The position numbers and the translations under genes were made by a program. Positions 55,316-64,000 of a DNA stretch of 64,000 bases are shown piece by piece. The stretch spans positions 248,001 through 312,000 of the forward strand of contig NZ_ABGR01000001.1 in NCBI RefSeq assembly GCF_000171815.1, written 5' to 3'. This DNA is from Vibrio sp. AND4 (GTDB lineage: Bacteria > Pseudomonadota > Gammaproteobacteria > Enterobacterales > Vibrionaceae). Below the pieces are notes generated by a model that had not been told where the DNA came from, ran no database searches, and saw only the letters and a list, made by a program, of their open reading frames with translations. Each line of letters starts with the position of its first letter. Within the stretch, counting starts at the first letter, position 1.

Positions 55316-56296
55316 ATGTCACATCGAGTACCTACTAATATACTGACGGGATTTTTGGGCGTCGGTAAAACCACAACTATTCTGAAATTATTAAAAGACA
55401 AACCAGAAAATGAAAATTGGGCGGTATTAGTCAATGAGTTTGGTGAAATAGGTATCGATGGTGCGATGATGACCGATCAAGGTGCGATGATCAAAGAAGT
55501 ACCGGGTGGCTGTATGTGCTGCACGGCGGGTGTACCTATGTCTGTCGGTATTACCGCTTTGCTGCGTCAAAAACCGGATCGTCTTCTGATCGAGCCGACG
55601 GGCTTGGGCCATCCAAAGCAAGTGATAGCGACACTCACTTCTGAGCAATACTTGCCGTATGTGGATCTTAAAGCGACGATTGCGTTGGTGGACCCGCGTA
55701 ATCTAAGTAACGAAAAGTTTCTCTCTAACGCTAACTTTGTCGACCAGCTTGATAGTGCAGACGTGGTCATTGGTAGTAAAGTTGACCAGTGTACAAGCCA
55801 CGACATTGATGTATTTAACGACTGGGTGACTGATCAAACGCCTTCTAAAGTGTTCAGTAAATTGATTCACAATGGTGATTTGCCGATAGAAGTGTTAGAT
55901 ATCGAACGTGTATACGGCAGTGCATCTTCTCATATTGAAGCTCATCACCATGATCACGCCCATCAAGAGCCGCAATTTCAATTACCCCCTGGTGAAGCCT
56001 TCATTCGTAAAGAGAACAAAGGGCAGGGATATTACAGCTGCGGTTGGTTGTTTGGTGCGGAATACTCCTTCAACTTTGACGCATTGTTTTCGATGCTGTC
56101 TGAGCTGACGGCTGAAAGGGTAAAAGCAGTGATGAACACCGATCAAGGCTGTTACGCGTTTAACGTTGCCAATGGCGTAGTATCAGTCAACGAAATGAGC
56201 TTAGAGGGTTTTGAATCGCGTCTTGAAGTCATCGACTCACAATTGATGCCTTGGGATCAGCTAGAGGCGATCTTACTCAAACTTTGCCGCATTTAA
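55316..56296 (+). CDS. CobW/COG0523-type GTP-binding protein
   Basis: 326 residues from ATG 55316 (GGAG 6 bases upstream); an upstream TTG start gives only MSEKH-type extra residues. P-loop GFLGVGKTT (residues 12-20), metal-binding Cys66-x-Cys68-Cys69 (GGCMCC), NEFGEIGIDG, and a His-rich stretch EAHHHDHAHQ near 207-216. These GTPases carry zinc or other metals to client enzymes in the cytoplasm. The client here is unknown. Confidence 0.92.
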   Translation: MSHRVPTNILTGFLGVGKTTTILKLLKDKPENENWAVLVNEFGEIGIDGAMMTDQGAMIKEVPGGCMCCTAGVPMSVGITALLRQKPDRLLIEPTGLGHPKQVIATLTSEQYLPYVDLKATIALVDPRNLSNEKFLSNANFVDQLDSADVVIGSKVDQCTSHDIDVFNDWVTDQTPSKVFSKLIHNGDLPIEVLDIERVYGSASSHIEAHHHDHAHQEPQFQLPPGEAFIRKENKGQGYYSCGWLFGAEYSFNFDALFSMLSELTAERVKAVMNTDQGCYAFNVANGVVSVNEMSLEGFESRLEVIDSQLMPWDQLEAILLKLCRI

Positions 56297-56321
56297 GAGT
56301 CAACGCCGATCGGCATAGAAC

Positions 56322-56350
56322 AAAGCCTAAGCAAGTGCTTGGGCTTTTTT
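56322..56350 (+). terminator. terminator of the CobW-type gene
   Basis: AAGCCTAAGC pairs with GCTTGGGCTT (one G-U pair), followed by six T. Confidence 0.8.
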
Positions 56351-56376
56351 GAATGCGCCTATTCTGCTTTATGTCT

Positions 56377-56805
56377 TTACAATACAGCCAATGAATTTAA
56401 TTCTGAGCGTATCATGATAGTCGTGCTGGAATCATAGACAGTTCCGTCCTCAAAGCTTGACGTCCGTACCGTCATGTGACCTTTAAATTTCATAGGAGGA
56501 AGGTTCTGGGTAAGAATTAAAGTGACGAAAAAGAACAGAGCTTCCACTCCTCAGAAAAACAATTATAGGTTTAAGGCTAATGTCGGAATATCTGAACCAG
56601 TGATAATAATCGGACCGTCTAATAAATCAGTAACTGATAACTTAACCTGTTTTCCATGAAGCTCATAGTGGACGGTTTCTTGTTCGACAGTAATATTACT
56701 TGGTACTGGGGCGATGGGAGGTACGACACCTGTCCAACTGACGGAAACGTTTGCGCCAAAAGAGTTTAAAGAGACGAGTGTGAGAGCCAGCAAACACTTT
56801 TTCAT
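56377..56805 (-). pseudogene. small secreted protein, possibly a broken longer gene
   Basis: The first 80 codons (56563-56805) encode a signal peptide (about 1-18, CLLALTLVSLNSFGA) and a beta-rich domain (VSWTGVVPPIAPVPSNITVE). They end at TAA, and a TGA follows 3 codons on; after these the same frame stays open for 57 codons to 56377 and reads like protein (TQNLPPMKFKGHMTVRTSSF, then EDGTVYDSSTTIMIRSELN). The whole could be a 140-residue exported protein with two in-frame stops. An alternative is an intact 80-residue protein with unrelated sequence behind it. No family recognised. Confidence 0.4.
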
Positions 56806-57091
56806 GATTCTATTCTCTATGTTAGATTGTTTTTTTTGATGGAATGTGTGAAGTTTATATTTATAACTGAATGATTAGTTTGATATATATCAAGCGATAA
56901 GCTTTACGAAACAATACGTAATACAATGCCAATTTATGAATTGATAAGAAATAACCTTAGTGTGGAATTTGAAACAATGTGACATTTTTAGTGGATTAGA
57001 TACTGAAAAAAGTGAGATAAGTCACTTGAATTCGGGTATAGTTCACCGCTAAATTTTATAGCTACTTAGTGATTTTTAAGGAATACGCTCA

Positions 57092-58384
57092 ATGTCATTT
57101 TCATCTCAAGGTTTTGCGCCAGAAGTGGTTAAAGCTCTGGCAGAATGCGGTTATGAGAAGTTAACGCCAATTCAACAGAAGGCGATTCCAATGGCCCGTA
57201 AAGGCTTTGATATCTTTGCAACTGCGCAAACGGGAACGGGTAAAACTGCCGCATTCTCTTTACCTATGATTCAACAGTTGTTGGAGTCCAGTCGCAGCGT
57301 ATCTCGCAAAACGGCACGTGCATTGGTCATGGCCCCGACACGTGAACTCGCAGAGCAAATCGCAGACAATATCAAAGCATACACTAAGTACACAGATCTC
57401 TCGGTTGCGGCGATCTTTGGTGGTCGTAAAATGTCTTCTCAGATCTCTGCACTAGAGAGTGGTGTCGATATCCTTGTTGCGACTCCTGGTCGTCTTGAAG
57501 AACACATCGAGCAAGGTAATGTTTCGGTAGCAAACATCGATTTTCTGGTTTTCGATGAAGCAGATCGTATTCTTGATATGGGCTTTATTCATGCGGTTCG
57601 TAAGATCATGTTGGACGTGGACACAAATCCACAAATTATGATGTTCTCAGCAACAACATCTAGCCAGTTAAATTTACTGGCGAAAGATATCCTTCACAAG
57701 CCAAAGCGTATTGAGGTAGAGCGCGCAAATACGACAGCACAAACTATTGCGCATGTACTTTACCCAGTGGATCAAGAACGCAAGACAGAGCTTCTTTCTG
57801 AGCTAATTGGTCGCAAGAACTGGAGGCAAGTCTTGGTGTTCGTGAACTACAAAGAAACCGCAAACGATGTGGTGAAAGAGCTTAAATTAGATGGTATTAA
57901 AGCGGTTGTGTGCCACGGTGATCGTGCTCAAAGCGCTCGCCGTCGCGCGTTAGAAGAGTTCAAAACGGGTAAGGCCCGCGTGATGGTCGCGACCGACGTT
58001 GCTGCCCGTGGTCTAGATATTGAGGATCTGCCTCACGTGGTGAATTATGACATGCCGTTTCTAGCAGAGGACTATGTTCACCGTATCGGCCGTACTGGTC
58101 GTGCGGGCAAACAAGGACACGCGGTATCGTTTGTTAACCGTGAAGAAGAACTGACCGTTGTACAGGTTGAAAATCTGATCCAACAACGTATTCGCCGTAT
58201 CGAGCTTGCGGGTTACGAGCCAAAGCAGCGTGAATCTTACATCGAGAAGTTAAATTCAAAGCCAGCGTTTAAGAACCGTCAGGGTCGACGCAATAACCCG
58301 AACCAATCGGCAACAGATCAGGGTTCCGCAGAGCGTCGTCTAGCGATGGTAAAACGCTTAAAAGCACGCCGTTCTTCAAACTGA
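57092..58384 (+). CDS. DEAD-box ATP-dependent RNA helicase
   Basis: 430 residues of the RhlE/SrmB-like group. Q motif and motif I ATAQTGTGKTAAF, motif II DEAD in FDEADRILDMGF, SATT motif III, and motif VI HRIGRTGRAGKQG. It unwinds RNA, for example in ribosome assembly or cold adaptation. The tail (about 370-430) is basic, with FKNRQGRRNNPNQ. Single gene with terminator. Confidence 0.94.
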   Translation: MSFSSQGFAPEVVKALAECGYEKLTPIQQKAIPMARKGFDIFATAQTGTGKTAAFSLPMIQQLLESSRSVSRKTARALVMAPTRELAEQIADNIKAYTKYTDLSVAAIFGGRKMSSQISALESGVDILVATPGRLEEHIEQGNVSVANIDFLVFDEADRILDMGFIHAVRKIMLDVDTNPQIMMFSATTSSQLNLLAKDILHKPKRIEVERANTTAQTIAHVLYPVDQERKTELLSELIGRKNWRQVLVFVNYKETANDVVKELKLDGIKAVVCHGDRAQSARRRALEEFKTGKARVMVATDVAARGLDIEDLPHVVNYDMPFLAEDYVHRIGRTGRAGKQGHAVSFVNREEELTVVQVENLIQQRIRRIELAGYEPKQRESYIEKLNSKPAFKNRQGRRNNPNQSATDQGSAERRLAMVKRLKARRSSN

Positions 58385-58414
58385 TAACGATTTATTAAAT
58401 CAATACAATTTGCG

Positions 58415-58448
58415 AAAAGCGCTTTTCTATCAAGAGGCGCTTTTTTTA
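58415..58448 (+). terminator. terminator of the helicase gene
   Basis: AAAAGCGC (58415-58422) pairs with GCGCTTTT (58437-58444), followed by more T. Confidence 0.8.
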
Positions 58449-58776
58449 TGTGGTCAAAATGAGGGGGTAGGCGTTAACTTCGAATAACGAACATGAAATG
58501 GAGGGGCAGGGGTAACAAGCAGAATGCGAGATAAGTTCTTGTCAATTTTTTTTCAATACAGCCCTGAAAGCAGAGAAAGTTGATACACTCAGGATATGAA
58601 GTAATAGAGTTAATAATAATTCATTGTTATTTTTCAACTTGGTGTTTTGTTAACCATACTGTACTCAAGTGACTTCAAGATATGAGCTTGGCGTGTCCGT
58701 TTTTATAAATGAGCTCTCAAGTGATTGATAGTGGCTCTATCGCTACTTGATTTTAATCAGAAGAGACAATATATAA
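58449..58776. other. intergenic region upstream of the EAL protein
   Basis: About 330 bases with no gene seen. It carries the promoter of the phosphodiesterase gene, but no operator could be read with confidence. Confidence 0.45.
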
Positions 58777-60252
58777 ATGATAAATAAAGAGCTTTTGAAA
58801 AAAGCCATTATATTTTTTCTGCCATTACTATTCGTTGCGGCGGAGTCGCTCTATTTGGCAAATCAGAGCATTCAACGGAATCTTGAACAAATCCTTATTG
58901 GTATCAATCAAGTCGCAGATGAAATTTTTCATCAGATTGATGCAGAAAGTCGAACTGCACTGCTGCGTCCTGAGCGTTGTGAAGCATTACAACAAAACTT
59001 AATGTTCGAACGTAATATTGATGAGATGTTAATTATCAAAGGTGAGCAAATTGTTTGTTCGTCGAAGCTCGGTGCGATATCCCGTCCCAAGGACGATTAC
59101 ATCCAAATGTACCGTTCGGATAAGCTGTCACTTGGTCACGTGAATGGCTATCTTGATCAAGTTTTGTTCATGAGCACCACGAGCAAATCGCAACCTGAAT
59201 ACCAAGCGGTCGCCATCATCGACCGAAACTATTTTGGTACAACGATAGGTTACCGTAATGACCCCAGACTAAAACGTACAGCGCTTTTTGTTGGCGATGC
59301 CTCTGCACCTATTAACTCGACAAAAGGTGGTGAGAACCAGATCGCACTTAATCATTCTGAGAGGTTCGACTATCAATCCTTAATTGAAGCGAGTGACTTT
59401 TACGTTGAACAAAAACGTTTTTCATACCTATTCTCCTCTATTCCCGTTTTACTGGTTTTCTACTTCCTCATTTTCCTCTTACGTCGCCTTATCGATCCGC
59501 AGCGCCATTTGTTATACGAGTTGAAAAAGGCCATCAAGAAGCGTGAGTTATATCTCTATTATCAACCTCAAGTTGATGTTTATACAGGAAAAATATTTGG
59601 CTATGAAGCTTTGGTTCGATGGCCTCATAAGCTAAGGGGCTTGATCTCGCCGAACGAATTTGTACCCATGGCCGAAGATAAGGGGTTAGTAGAAAGCCTG
59701 ACCGAAGTGGTATTAGATAGAGCTTGTGAAGATTTCTCGAATCTTAAATTTGAAGACAAAATACATCTAGGCGTCAACCTTCCGGCCGGTTGTTTGTCAG
59801 AGTCTCATGTCATGAAAAAAATAGAGACGATTCACCATACATTGAAGCAGTTTAACGTCGAGTTAGGGATCGAAATTACGGAGAGGCAGCTGATTGATAG
59901 TAACGCCATTCAGCACATCGCAGATCTGCGATTACACGGTATTCAGGTGCTTATCGATGATTTTGGTACAGGGCAAACCGCCTTAGCCGTATTGCAACAC
60001 ATGAAAGTTGACTACCTAAAGATCGACAAGTGCTTTGTTGACACTATTGGGATCGAGAGTGTTAACTCATCAGTACTAAACGCAATTGTCAGTTTGGGTA
60101 ATGACTTGGGCGTTGGTCTGATCGCAGAGGGCGTAGAGACAAAAGAGCAGGCAAACCACTTACAGGCGCTAGGGGTACGTATTCATCAAGGCTACCTGTA
60201 CGCCAAGCCACTCCCTTATAAAGAAGTGATCGCCCGCACACAAGCTTCTTAA
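58777..60252 (+). CDS. CSS-motif EAL cyclic-di-GMP phosphodiesterase
   Basis: 491 residues. First membrane helix at about 10-28, a periplasmic CSS domain with Cys94-Ser95-Ser96 (IVCSSKLGAI), second helix at about 213-233 (VLLVFYFLIFLLRRL), then a cytoplasmic EAL domain with Glu277-Ala-Leu (YEALVRWP) and DDFGTG. It breaks down cyclic-di-GMP, usually favouring motility over biofilm. CSS-domain enzymes are controlled by periplasmic thiol redox. No partner gene is adjacent. Confidence 0.92.
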   Translation: MINKELLKKAIIFFLPLLFVAAESLYLANQSIQRNLEQILIGINQVADEIFHQIDAESRTALLRPERCEALQQNLMFERNIDEMLIIKGEQIVCSSKLGAISRPKDDYIQMYRSDKLSLGHVNGYLDQVLFMSTTSKSQPEYQAVAIIDRNYFGTTIGYRNDPRLKRTALFVGDASAPINSTKGGENQIALNHSERFDYQSLIEASDFYVEQKRFSYLFSSIPVLLVFYFLIFLLRRLIDPQRHLLYELKKAIKKRELYLYYQPQVDVYTGKIFGYEALVRWPHKLRGLISPNEFVPMAEDKGLVESLTEVVLDRACEDFSNLKFEDKIHLGVNLPAGCLSESHVMKKIETIHHTLKQFNVELGIEITERQLIDSNAIQHIADLRLHGIQVLIDDFGTGQTALAVLQHMKVDYLKIDKCFVDTIGIESVNSSVLNAIVSLGNDLGVGLIAEGVETKEQANHLQALGVRIHQGYLYAKPLPYKEVIARTQAS

Positions 60253-60383
60253 AGGCATATGCGTTATCCGGAGAATCTTTTGATGTTCTCAAGAGCTATT
60301 TCTCACGAGCTACCGCATGTGGCCGATTGCATGGCCTCGCTTAAGGGGGGATTTTGGTAATCTCTTTAAACCATTCAAATACT

Positions 60384-60415
60384 AAAAAGCCCGTTGATTT
60401 CTCAACGGGCTTTTT
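60384..60415 (-). terminator. terminator of tRNA-Ser
   Basis: AAAAAGCCCGTTGA (60384-60397), loop TTTC, TCAACGGGCTTTTT (60402-60415): a 14-bp perfect stem, 5 bases beyond the tRNA 3' end on the minus strand. Confidence 0.9.
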
Positions 60416-60420
60416 AAATG

Positions 60421-60511
60421 TGGCGGAGAGATAGGGATTTGAACCCTAGAACCGCTATTAACGGTTGCCGGTTTTCAAGACCGGTGCTTTCGACCACTCA
60501 GCCATCTCTCC
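60421..60511 (-). tRNA. tRNA-Ser (anticodon UGA)
   Basis: 91 bases on the minus strand including encoded CCA. Acceptor arm GGAGAGA pairs with TCTCTCC, a long variable arm as in serine tRNAs (ACCGTTAATAGCGGT), anticodon loop CTTGAAA with TGA, T-loop GGTTCAAATCC. The CCA is encoded. A plus-strand frame over it is not a gene. Confidence 0.95.
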
Positions 60512-60837
60512 TTTACGAGCGTATGATAGGGATGGGCAAGAATGTTGTAAAGCATTGTTTTGATGCAAAAGAAGTGATTGGTTGTTTTATGTACATGCTT
60601 ATAGATGAAATTGATATTGTGAAACAATAAAAGTCTGGTGTAATTGTGTTTTATAGAGTTTTTACTTTATGCGGAGCTTGCTTAATAAAATAGTGTTTTA
60701 TTGTTATCTGGTTGATTTAAATGGAATAAGTGGCTTTGAGTAAACAGGTGTTCGCCCGAAAGTGTTTGCAACGTATTGTGAAGTAATTCAAAATTCACTG
60801 GTATAGCCAGTTGTGCTGAATTTATCTAAGGGTTTTT
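60512..60837. other. intergenic region between tRNA-Ser and MaoC gene
   Basis: About 330 bases that must hold the tRNA promoter on the minus strand and the promoter of the MaoC gene on the plus strand. I saw no other gene. Confidence 0.5.
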
Positions 60838-61518
60838 ATGAAAGTCACAAATCTATTTAAAGACAAAGTTGGTTCGATTTCTGCTAACCAATCAGAGTTT
60901 ATGAATTGGATGTCTCCAACGCTTCGCGATTACTGGAGTGACTTCTTAGGTCGAGCACAAAGCAGTTTCTTGTTCTCTAATGTGCGTGATCACAAGAAAC
61001 CAGCGGTTAACGAAGAGGTAATCCCGCAGCCTGAGCCAATCGTGCTTAAGCCCGAAGCGCAAGTTCTATTCGATGAGCTAAGCGACAAAGTGGGTGAAGT
61101 CATCCACGTTGGTGATTGGGTTCATGTATCGCAGGAGCGTATTAACCAATTCGGTTCTGTAACTGAAGATATGCAATGGATCCACACAGATCCTGAGCGT
61201 GCGGCTTCTGAATCGCCGTTCAAAACCACGATTGCACATGGTTTCCTAACACTATCGTTATTGCCTAAGCTGACTGATTCCGTTGATCCAGAAAAACCAA
61301 TGTTTCCAACTGCAAAAATGGTCGTAAATCTAGGTTTGAACCAAGTACGTTTCCCATACCCAGTAAAAGCTGGCAACAATGTTCGCGCGTCAAGTAAGCT
61401 AACTAAGATTACGCCGATAAAGAAAGGCCTTGAGATCGAACGTGAAATCAAAGTTGAAATCGAAGGTGTACGTCGCCCTGGTGCTGTCGTGGTTTCCGTG
61501 ATTCAGTTGCATTTCTAA
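60838..61518 (+). CDS. MaoC-type (R)-enoyl-CoA hydratase
   Basis: 226 residues. An N-terminal part (about 1-75) unlike the family core is followed by the hot-dog fold (VGDWVHVSQERINQFGSVTEDMQWIHTDPERA), with catalytic Asp and His in the pattern EDMQWIHTDPE and TIAHGFLTLSLLPKL. It hydrates enoyl-CoA to (R)-3-hydroxyacyl-CoA and so could supply PHA synthase (PhaJ-like), but it is far from the pha operon. Own terminator. Confidence 0.86.
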   Translation: MKVTNLFKDKVGSISANQSEFMNWMSPTLRDYWSDFLGRAQSSFLFSNVRDHKKPAVNEEVIPQPEPIVLKPEAQVLFDELSDKVGEVIHVGDWVHVSQERINQFGSVTEDMQWIHTDPERAASESPFKTTIAHGFLTLSLLPKLTDSVDPEKPMFPTAKMVVNLGLNQVRFPYPVKAGNNVRASSKLTKITPIKKGLEIEREIKVEIEGVRRPGAVVVSVIQLHF

Positions 61519-61531
61519 TTTGAAAGACTTC

Positions 61532-61565
61532 AAAAAAAGAGAGCAAATTCGGCTCTCTTCTTTTA
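61532..61565. terminator. bidirectional terminator
   Basis: AGAGAGC (61538-61544), loop AAATTCG, GCTCTCT (61552-61558), with A tract to the left and T-rich bases to the right. It separates the MaoC gene and the PstS-like gene, which converge. Confidence 0.82.
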
Positions 61566-61575
61566 TGTCTGCGTT

Positions 61576-62415
61576 TTATTGATTAAAGCTTTTCACTGGT
61601 GTGTAGCCGTAATCCGCAATGGCTTCTTGGCCTTGCGCTGATTTCAGGAATGTGACGAACTCTTTACCCGCTTTGCCCAATCCATCTACTTTGTAAAAAA
61701 CCAAAAACGGACGCGCCAGCCTGTACTTGTGGTTGGCGATATTACTCGCGGTGGGATCGGTACCTTCAAACTGGATCGCTTTTATTGAGCGATCTACTGA
61801 GCCGACAGAGATAAAGCCGATAGCATGTGGGTTGTGGTTAACTATGGTTTTTACCATGCTGTTGCTGTTGACGACTAAGTTGTTTGGGTTGATATCCGAT
61901 ACCAAACGGTCGTTGATGATCTTAGTCAGGCCTAGTAAGCTTTCAAAGCTGTAACGCGAGCCTGAAGAAGCCTCACGTGTTACCACTGCGATGGGCTTAT
62001 CTGCGCCGCCGACTTGTTTCCAGTTGTTGATTTTACCTTTATAGATATCATAGAGTTGTTGTTCCGAGAGGTTTGCAACTGGGTTCTTAAGGTTAACAAC
62101 AACAGCTAGGCCATCGTAAGCAATAGGAAATACGTTGAGGTCTTCGCCTTTCTCACTTTCTGTTAAGTATCGCGAGCTCATTCCAATCTCTACGACCCCT
62201 TTATTGACCATTGTGATGCCAGCGCTTGAGCCAATACCTTGAACAGCAATATAGTCGGAAGGGTGGGTTTTATTATATTCTTCAGCCAGCACATCCATCA
62301 CCCGGGCAACAGAGGTAGAACCAGAAATATTTACTTCTTTTGCCATAGCAGAAGGAAGAGAGCAGGCTATGGCGAGTATGGCCGCCACAGAGGCCGCCAC
62401 AGAGAGACGTAACAT
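61576..62415 (-). CDS. PstS-like phosphate-binding periplasmic protein
   Basis: 279 residues from ATG 62415 (GGAG 6 bases upstream). Signal peptide (LRLSVAASVAAILAIACSLPSAMA), then the phosphate-binding pattern ISGSTSVARVMD, GIGSSAGITMVNKG and EASSGSRYSFESL. It binds phosphate for an ABC transporter; no pstCAB genes are adjacent, so it may serve a distant transporter or phosphate sensing. Length is typical. Confidence 0.87.
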   Translation of the reverse strand: MLRLSVAASVAAILAIACSLPSAMAKEVNISGSTSVARVMDVLAEEYNKTHPSDYIAVQGIGSSAGITMVNKGVVEIGMSSRYLTESEKGEDLNVFPIAYDGLAVVVNLKNPVANLSEQQLYDIYKGKINNWKQVGGADKPIAVVTREASSGSRYSFESLLGLTKIINDRLVSDINPNNLVVNSNSMVKTIVNHNPHAIGFISVGSVDRSIKAIQFEGTDPTASNIANHKYRLARPFLVFYKVDGLGKAGKEFVTFLKSAQGQEAIADYGYTPVKSFNQ

Positions 62416-62714
62416 ATTGAACTCCAAATACGGTTTAAAGCAGCGCTCATCATATTTCCTCTAGGTTACACTTTTGTGAACGTGGATTGAGACGAATATT
62501 GAATGTTCGATTGATCTCGTTTTCAGCAAGTGACTATCAATACAGTGGGACGAGTGGTTTTTACTTGTTGGGGAATGAAGGGGTGATGCTGCTCGCTTCA
62601 ACGCATCAAGTTGGGTGCTATTCTGAGCTTTAGAGAGCGTATCTGTTAGGTGATTTCTACCTCTCTCTCTGGCACTTGGGTATATACTAAGAACAACATA
62701 TCAGGAGTAGGTTC
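62416..62714. other. intergenic region upstream of the PstS-like gene
   Basis: About 300 bases between divergent genes. A Pho box may be expected, but I could not find a clear one. Confidence 0.4.
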
Positions 62715-63071
62715 ATGTCAGTATCTCAAATGGCGACCAGCCGCTTGCATAAGTTGATTCATTCACTTTGCGCTAGACGAAATGTCAATTTGCCAGTAGA
62801 AGCGTTAGGGAAGTGCTTATATGAGCCAATAGAGAATGGTGTTGAGCTTTATCACGCGCACTTTTTACTGGATTCTCAACACAGCGAATATACCAACCCC
62901 ATTGCAAAGATTCTATTTGATACAAGAACCCAACTTTGGCGCTTTTACGTGCCGATATATCATAAGGAAGAGCTGGTTTGGGTGCCTTATGAAAAGCTAC
63001 CTCACAGTGAAACTCTTGAGATCCTACTCGCTGAACTAGAAAGCGATCCACAAGCGTGCTTCTGGGATTAA
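62715..63071 (+). CDS. DUF3024-type protein
   Basis: 118 residues. The DUF3024 pattern is seen: conserved WRFYVPIYHKEELVWVPYE, then ETLEILLAELESDPQACFWD. No signal peptide or membrane segment; probably cytoplasmic. The ribosome site is AGGAG near the ATG. Function unknown. Confidence 0.78.
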   Translation: MSVSQMATSRLHKLIHSLCARRNVNLPVEALGKCLYEPIENGVELYHAHFLLDSQHSEYTNPIAKILFDTRTQLWRFYVPIYHKEELVWVPYEKLPHSETLEILLAELESDPQACFWD

Positions 63072-63160
63072 CAGGCTCCCTGTTCCGCTCATTTTTTGTA
63101 TATCAATGAATGGGTGATAAGTTTCTTTCGTTTAGTACGAGCTTTTAGTGTCACAAACTA

Positions 63161-63955
63161 TCACTTTGAAACTTGGGTTCGAAACGCTTTTGGTGTCACG
63201 TTGTAAATTGATTTAAATGCTGTACTGAAGTGTGCGGCACTCTTAAAGCCTGATTCGAACGCAATCTGAGTAATGGATTTCCGCGATAAGCGCAGTTGCG
63301 TTGCTGCGTGGTTGATGCGTTTGACCTTCAAAATCTGCGAGAATGATAGGTTTTCTGCTGCCAGTCGACGTTTCAAGGTCGCGATAGACATGCTCATGTG
63401 CGTTGCTAAAACCTCTAGCGTGATGTCTTTCTCGATATTCTTTTCTATGTATTTAATCGCTTTCTGTGACGCATTAAGGCTGCTTGCGTCATCAATAATA
63501 GATAGAACGTCCGGCTGAACTTCGCTCATGAGTGAGAGTAGCGAAAGCGCAATATGACCCTGAGCGTATTGAGGTGCATGGCAATCCGCTAATCCAATTA
63601 ACACGTCTAATAGTTTGGTGATAGGAGAAAGGCTTTTTGAAGAGAAAGGGTAGAAGCGGCGTTCTTTTGTTTCTGCAGGTATGCCTGAATGTGCAGATTT
63701 AAACTCGCCGAATAAGCCAGTATCAAACACAAGAGCTAACGCCCTAAATGGACCGGGCTTGGCTTCGGCATTGCTCAGATCTGTGGAGTTGTAAAGGATA
63801 AAGTCTCCAGCATTTAATTCAATTTTCTCACCACATGGTTGGCTAATGATAAGTGAGCCTTCCTCAACAATATATAAACCATTGTGAGTGGCGGTGTAGC
63901 GTTCACTTTTGCGCGCAGCGAAGTGATTAAAGCGCATGATCTCAATGTTCGGCAT
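63161..63955 (-). CDS. AraC-family transcriptional regulator
   Basis: 264 residues. An N-terminal cupin-type domain (about 1-140, HNGLYIVEEGSLIISQPCGE) is followed by two helix-turn-helix motifs of the AraC type (about 165-262): LEVLATHMSMSIATLKRRLA and ITQIAFESGFKSAAHFSTAF. It senses a small ligand and switches nearby genes, but no clear target is in the window. The gene is complete at the right edge. Confidence 0.9.
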   Translation of the reverse strand: MPNIEIMRFNHFAARKSERYTATHNGLYIVEEGSLIISQPCGEKIELNAGDFILYNSTDLSNAEAKPGPFRALALVFDTGLFGEFKSAHSGIPAETKERRFYPFSSKSLSPITKLLDVLIGLADCHAPQYAQGHIALSLLSLMSEVQPDVLSIIDDASSLNASQKAIKYIEKNIEKDITLEVLATHMSMSIATLKRRLAAENLSFSQILKVKRINHAATQLRLSRKSITQIAFESGFKSAAHFSTAFKSIYNVTPKAFRTQVSK

Positions 63956-64000
63956 ATTTGTTCTTGTCTTTCTTGAATGACTTATAAAAAAGGCGCTCTT

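Noticed and set aside
60418..60630. 70-residue plus-strand frame
   Set aside because: It is the antisense of the tRNA-Ser gene.

Overview
The window reads as a stretch of a Vibrio genome, most likely the second chromosome of a Harveyi-clade species. The reasons are the luxP-luxQ pair for AI-2 quorum sensing, a VemP-type arrest peptide in front of a second secDF copy, the phaBAPC order, a napFDABC operon with its small Vibrio-type membrane protein, and moderate GC. Species was not determined; no database search was possible.

Layout. 1-3011: the end of luxP and all of luxQ. 3.2-5 kb: small envelope and unknown genes. 5.0-8.5 kb: vemP-secD-secF, with leader RNA hairpins that bury the secD ribosome site. 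8.5-9.5 kb: an unknown gene and a LysE-type exporter, then about 900 bases without a gene. 10.4-14.6 kb: polyhydroxyalkanoate operon phaB-phaA-phaP-phaC. 14.8-22 kb: periplasmic nitrate reductase operon (napFDABC plus a 44-residue membrane protein) facing narQ-narP; a NarP-type 7-2-7 box and an FNR-like site lie between them. 22-33.5 kb: housekeeping and stress genes, including both alternative ribosome rescue factors (arfB, arfA), FKBP and DsbA-like folding factors, YaeQ, cold-shock protein and Dps. 33.6-44.1 kb: metabolic and regulatory genes. These include an iron alcohol dehydrogenase with its own Nar box and FNR-like site, and phenylalanine hydroxylase (phhA-phhB) divergent from acetoacetyl-CoA synthetase, with a TyrR-like box between them. 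44.2-45.4 kb: small unknown genes.

45.4-53.6 kb is an AT-rich accessory block. It holds two tandem paralogues of 983 and 990 residues, each with a twin-arginine-like (Lys-Arg) signal, a long helical N-terminal half, a central hydrophobic hairpin and a beta-rich C-terminal third. A HugZ/HutZ-like gene lies on the opposite strand between them. I do not recognise this family and regard it as the most novel content of the window. The rest (53.6-64 kb) holds pyroglutamyl peptidase, a CobW-type GTPase, a DEAD-box helicase, a CSS-EAL phosphodiesterase, a tRNA-Ser, a MaoC hydratase, a PstS-like binding protein and an AraC regulator.

How genes work together. NarQ-NarP probably controls nap and, by the matching box, the alcohol dehydrogenase. 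PhaB, PhaA and PhaC make PHA, with PhaP coating the granules; the MaoC hydratase could feed monomers. PhhA/PhhB open a route from phenylalanine towards acetoacetate, which the neighbouring synthetase can activate. VemP senses export capacity and unlocks secDF translation.
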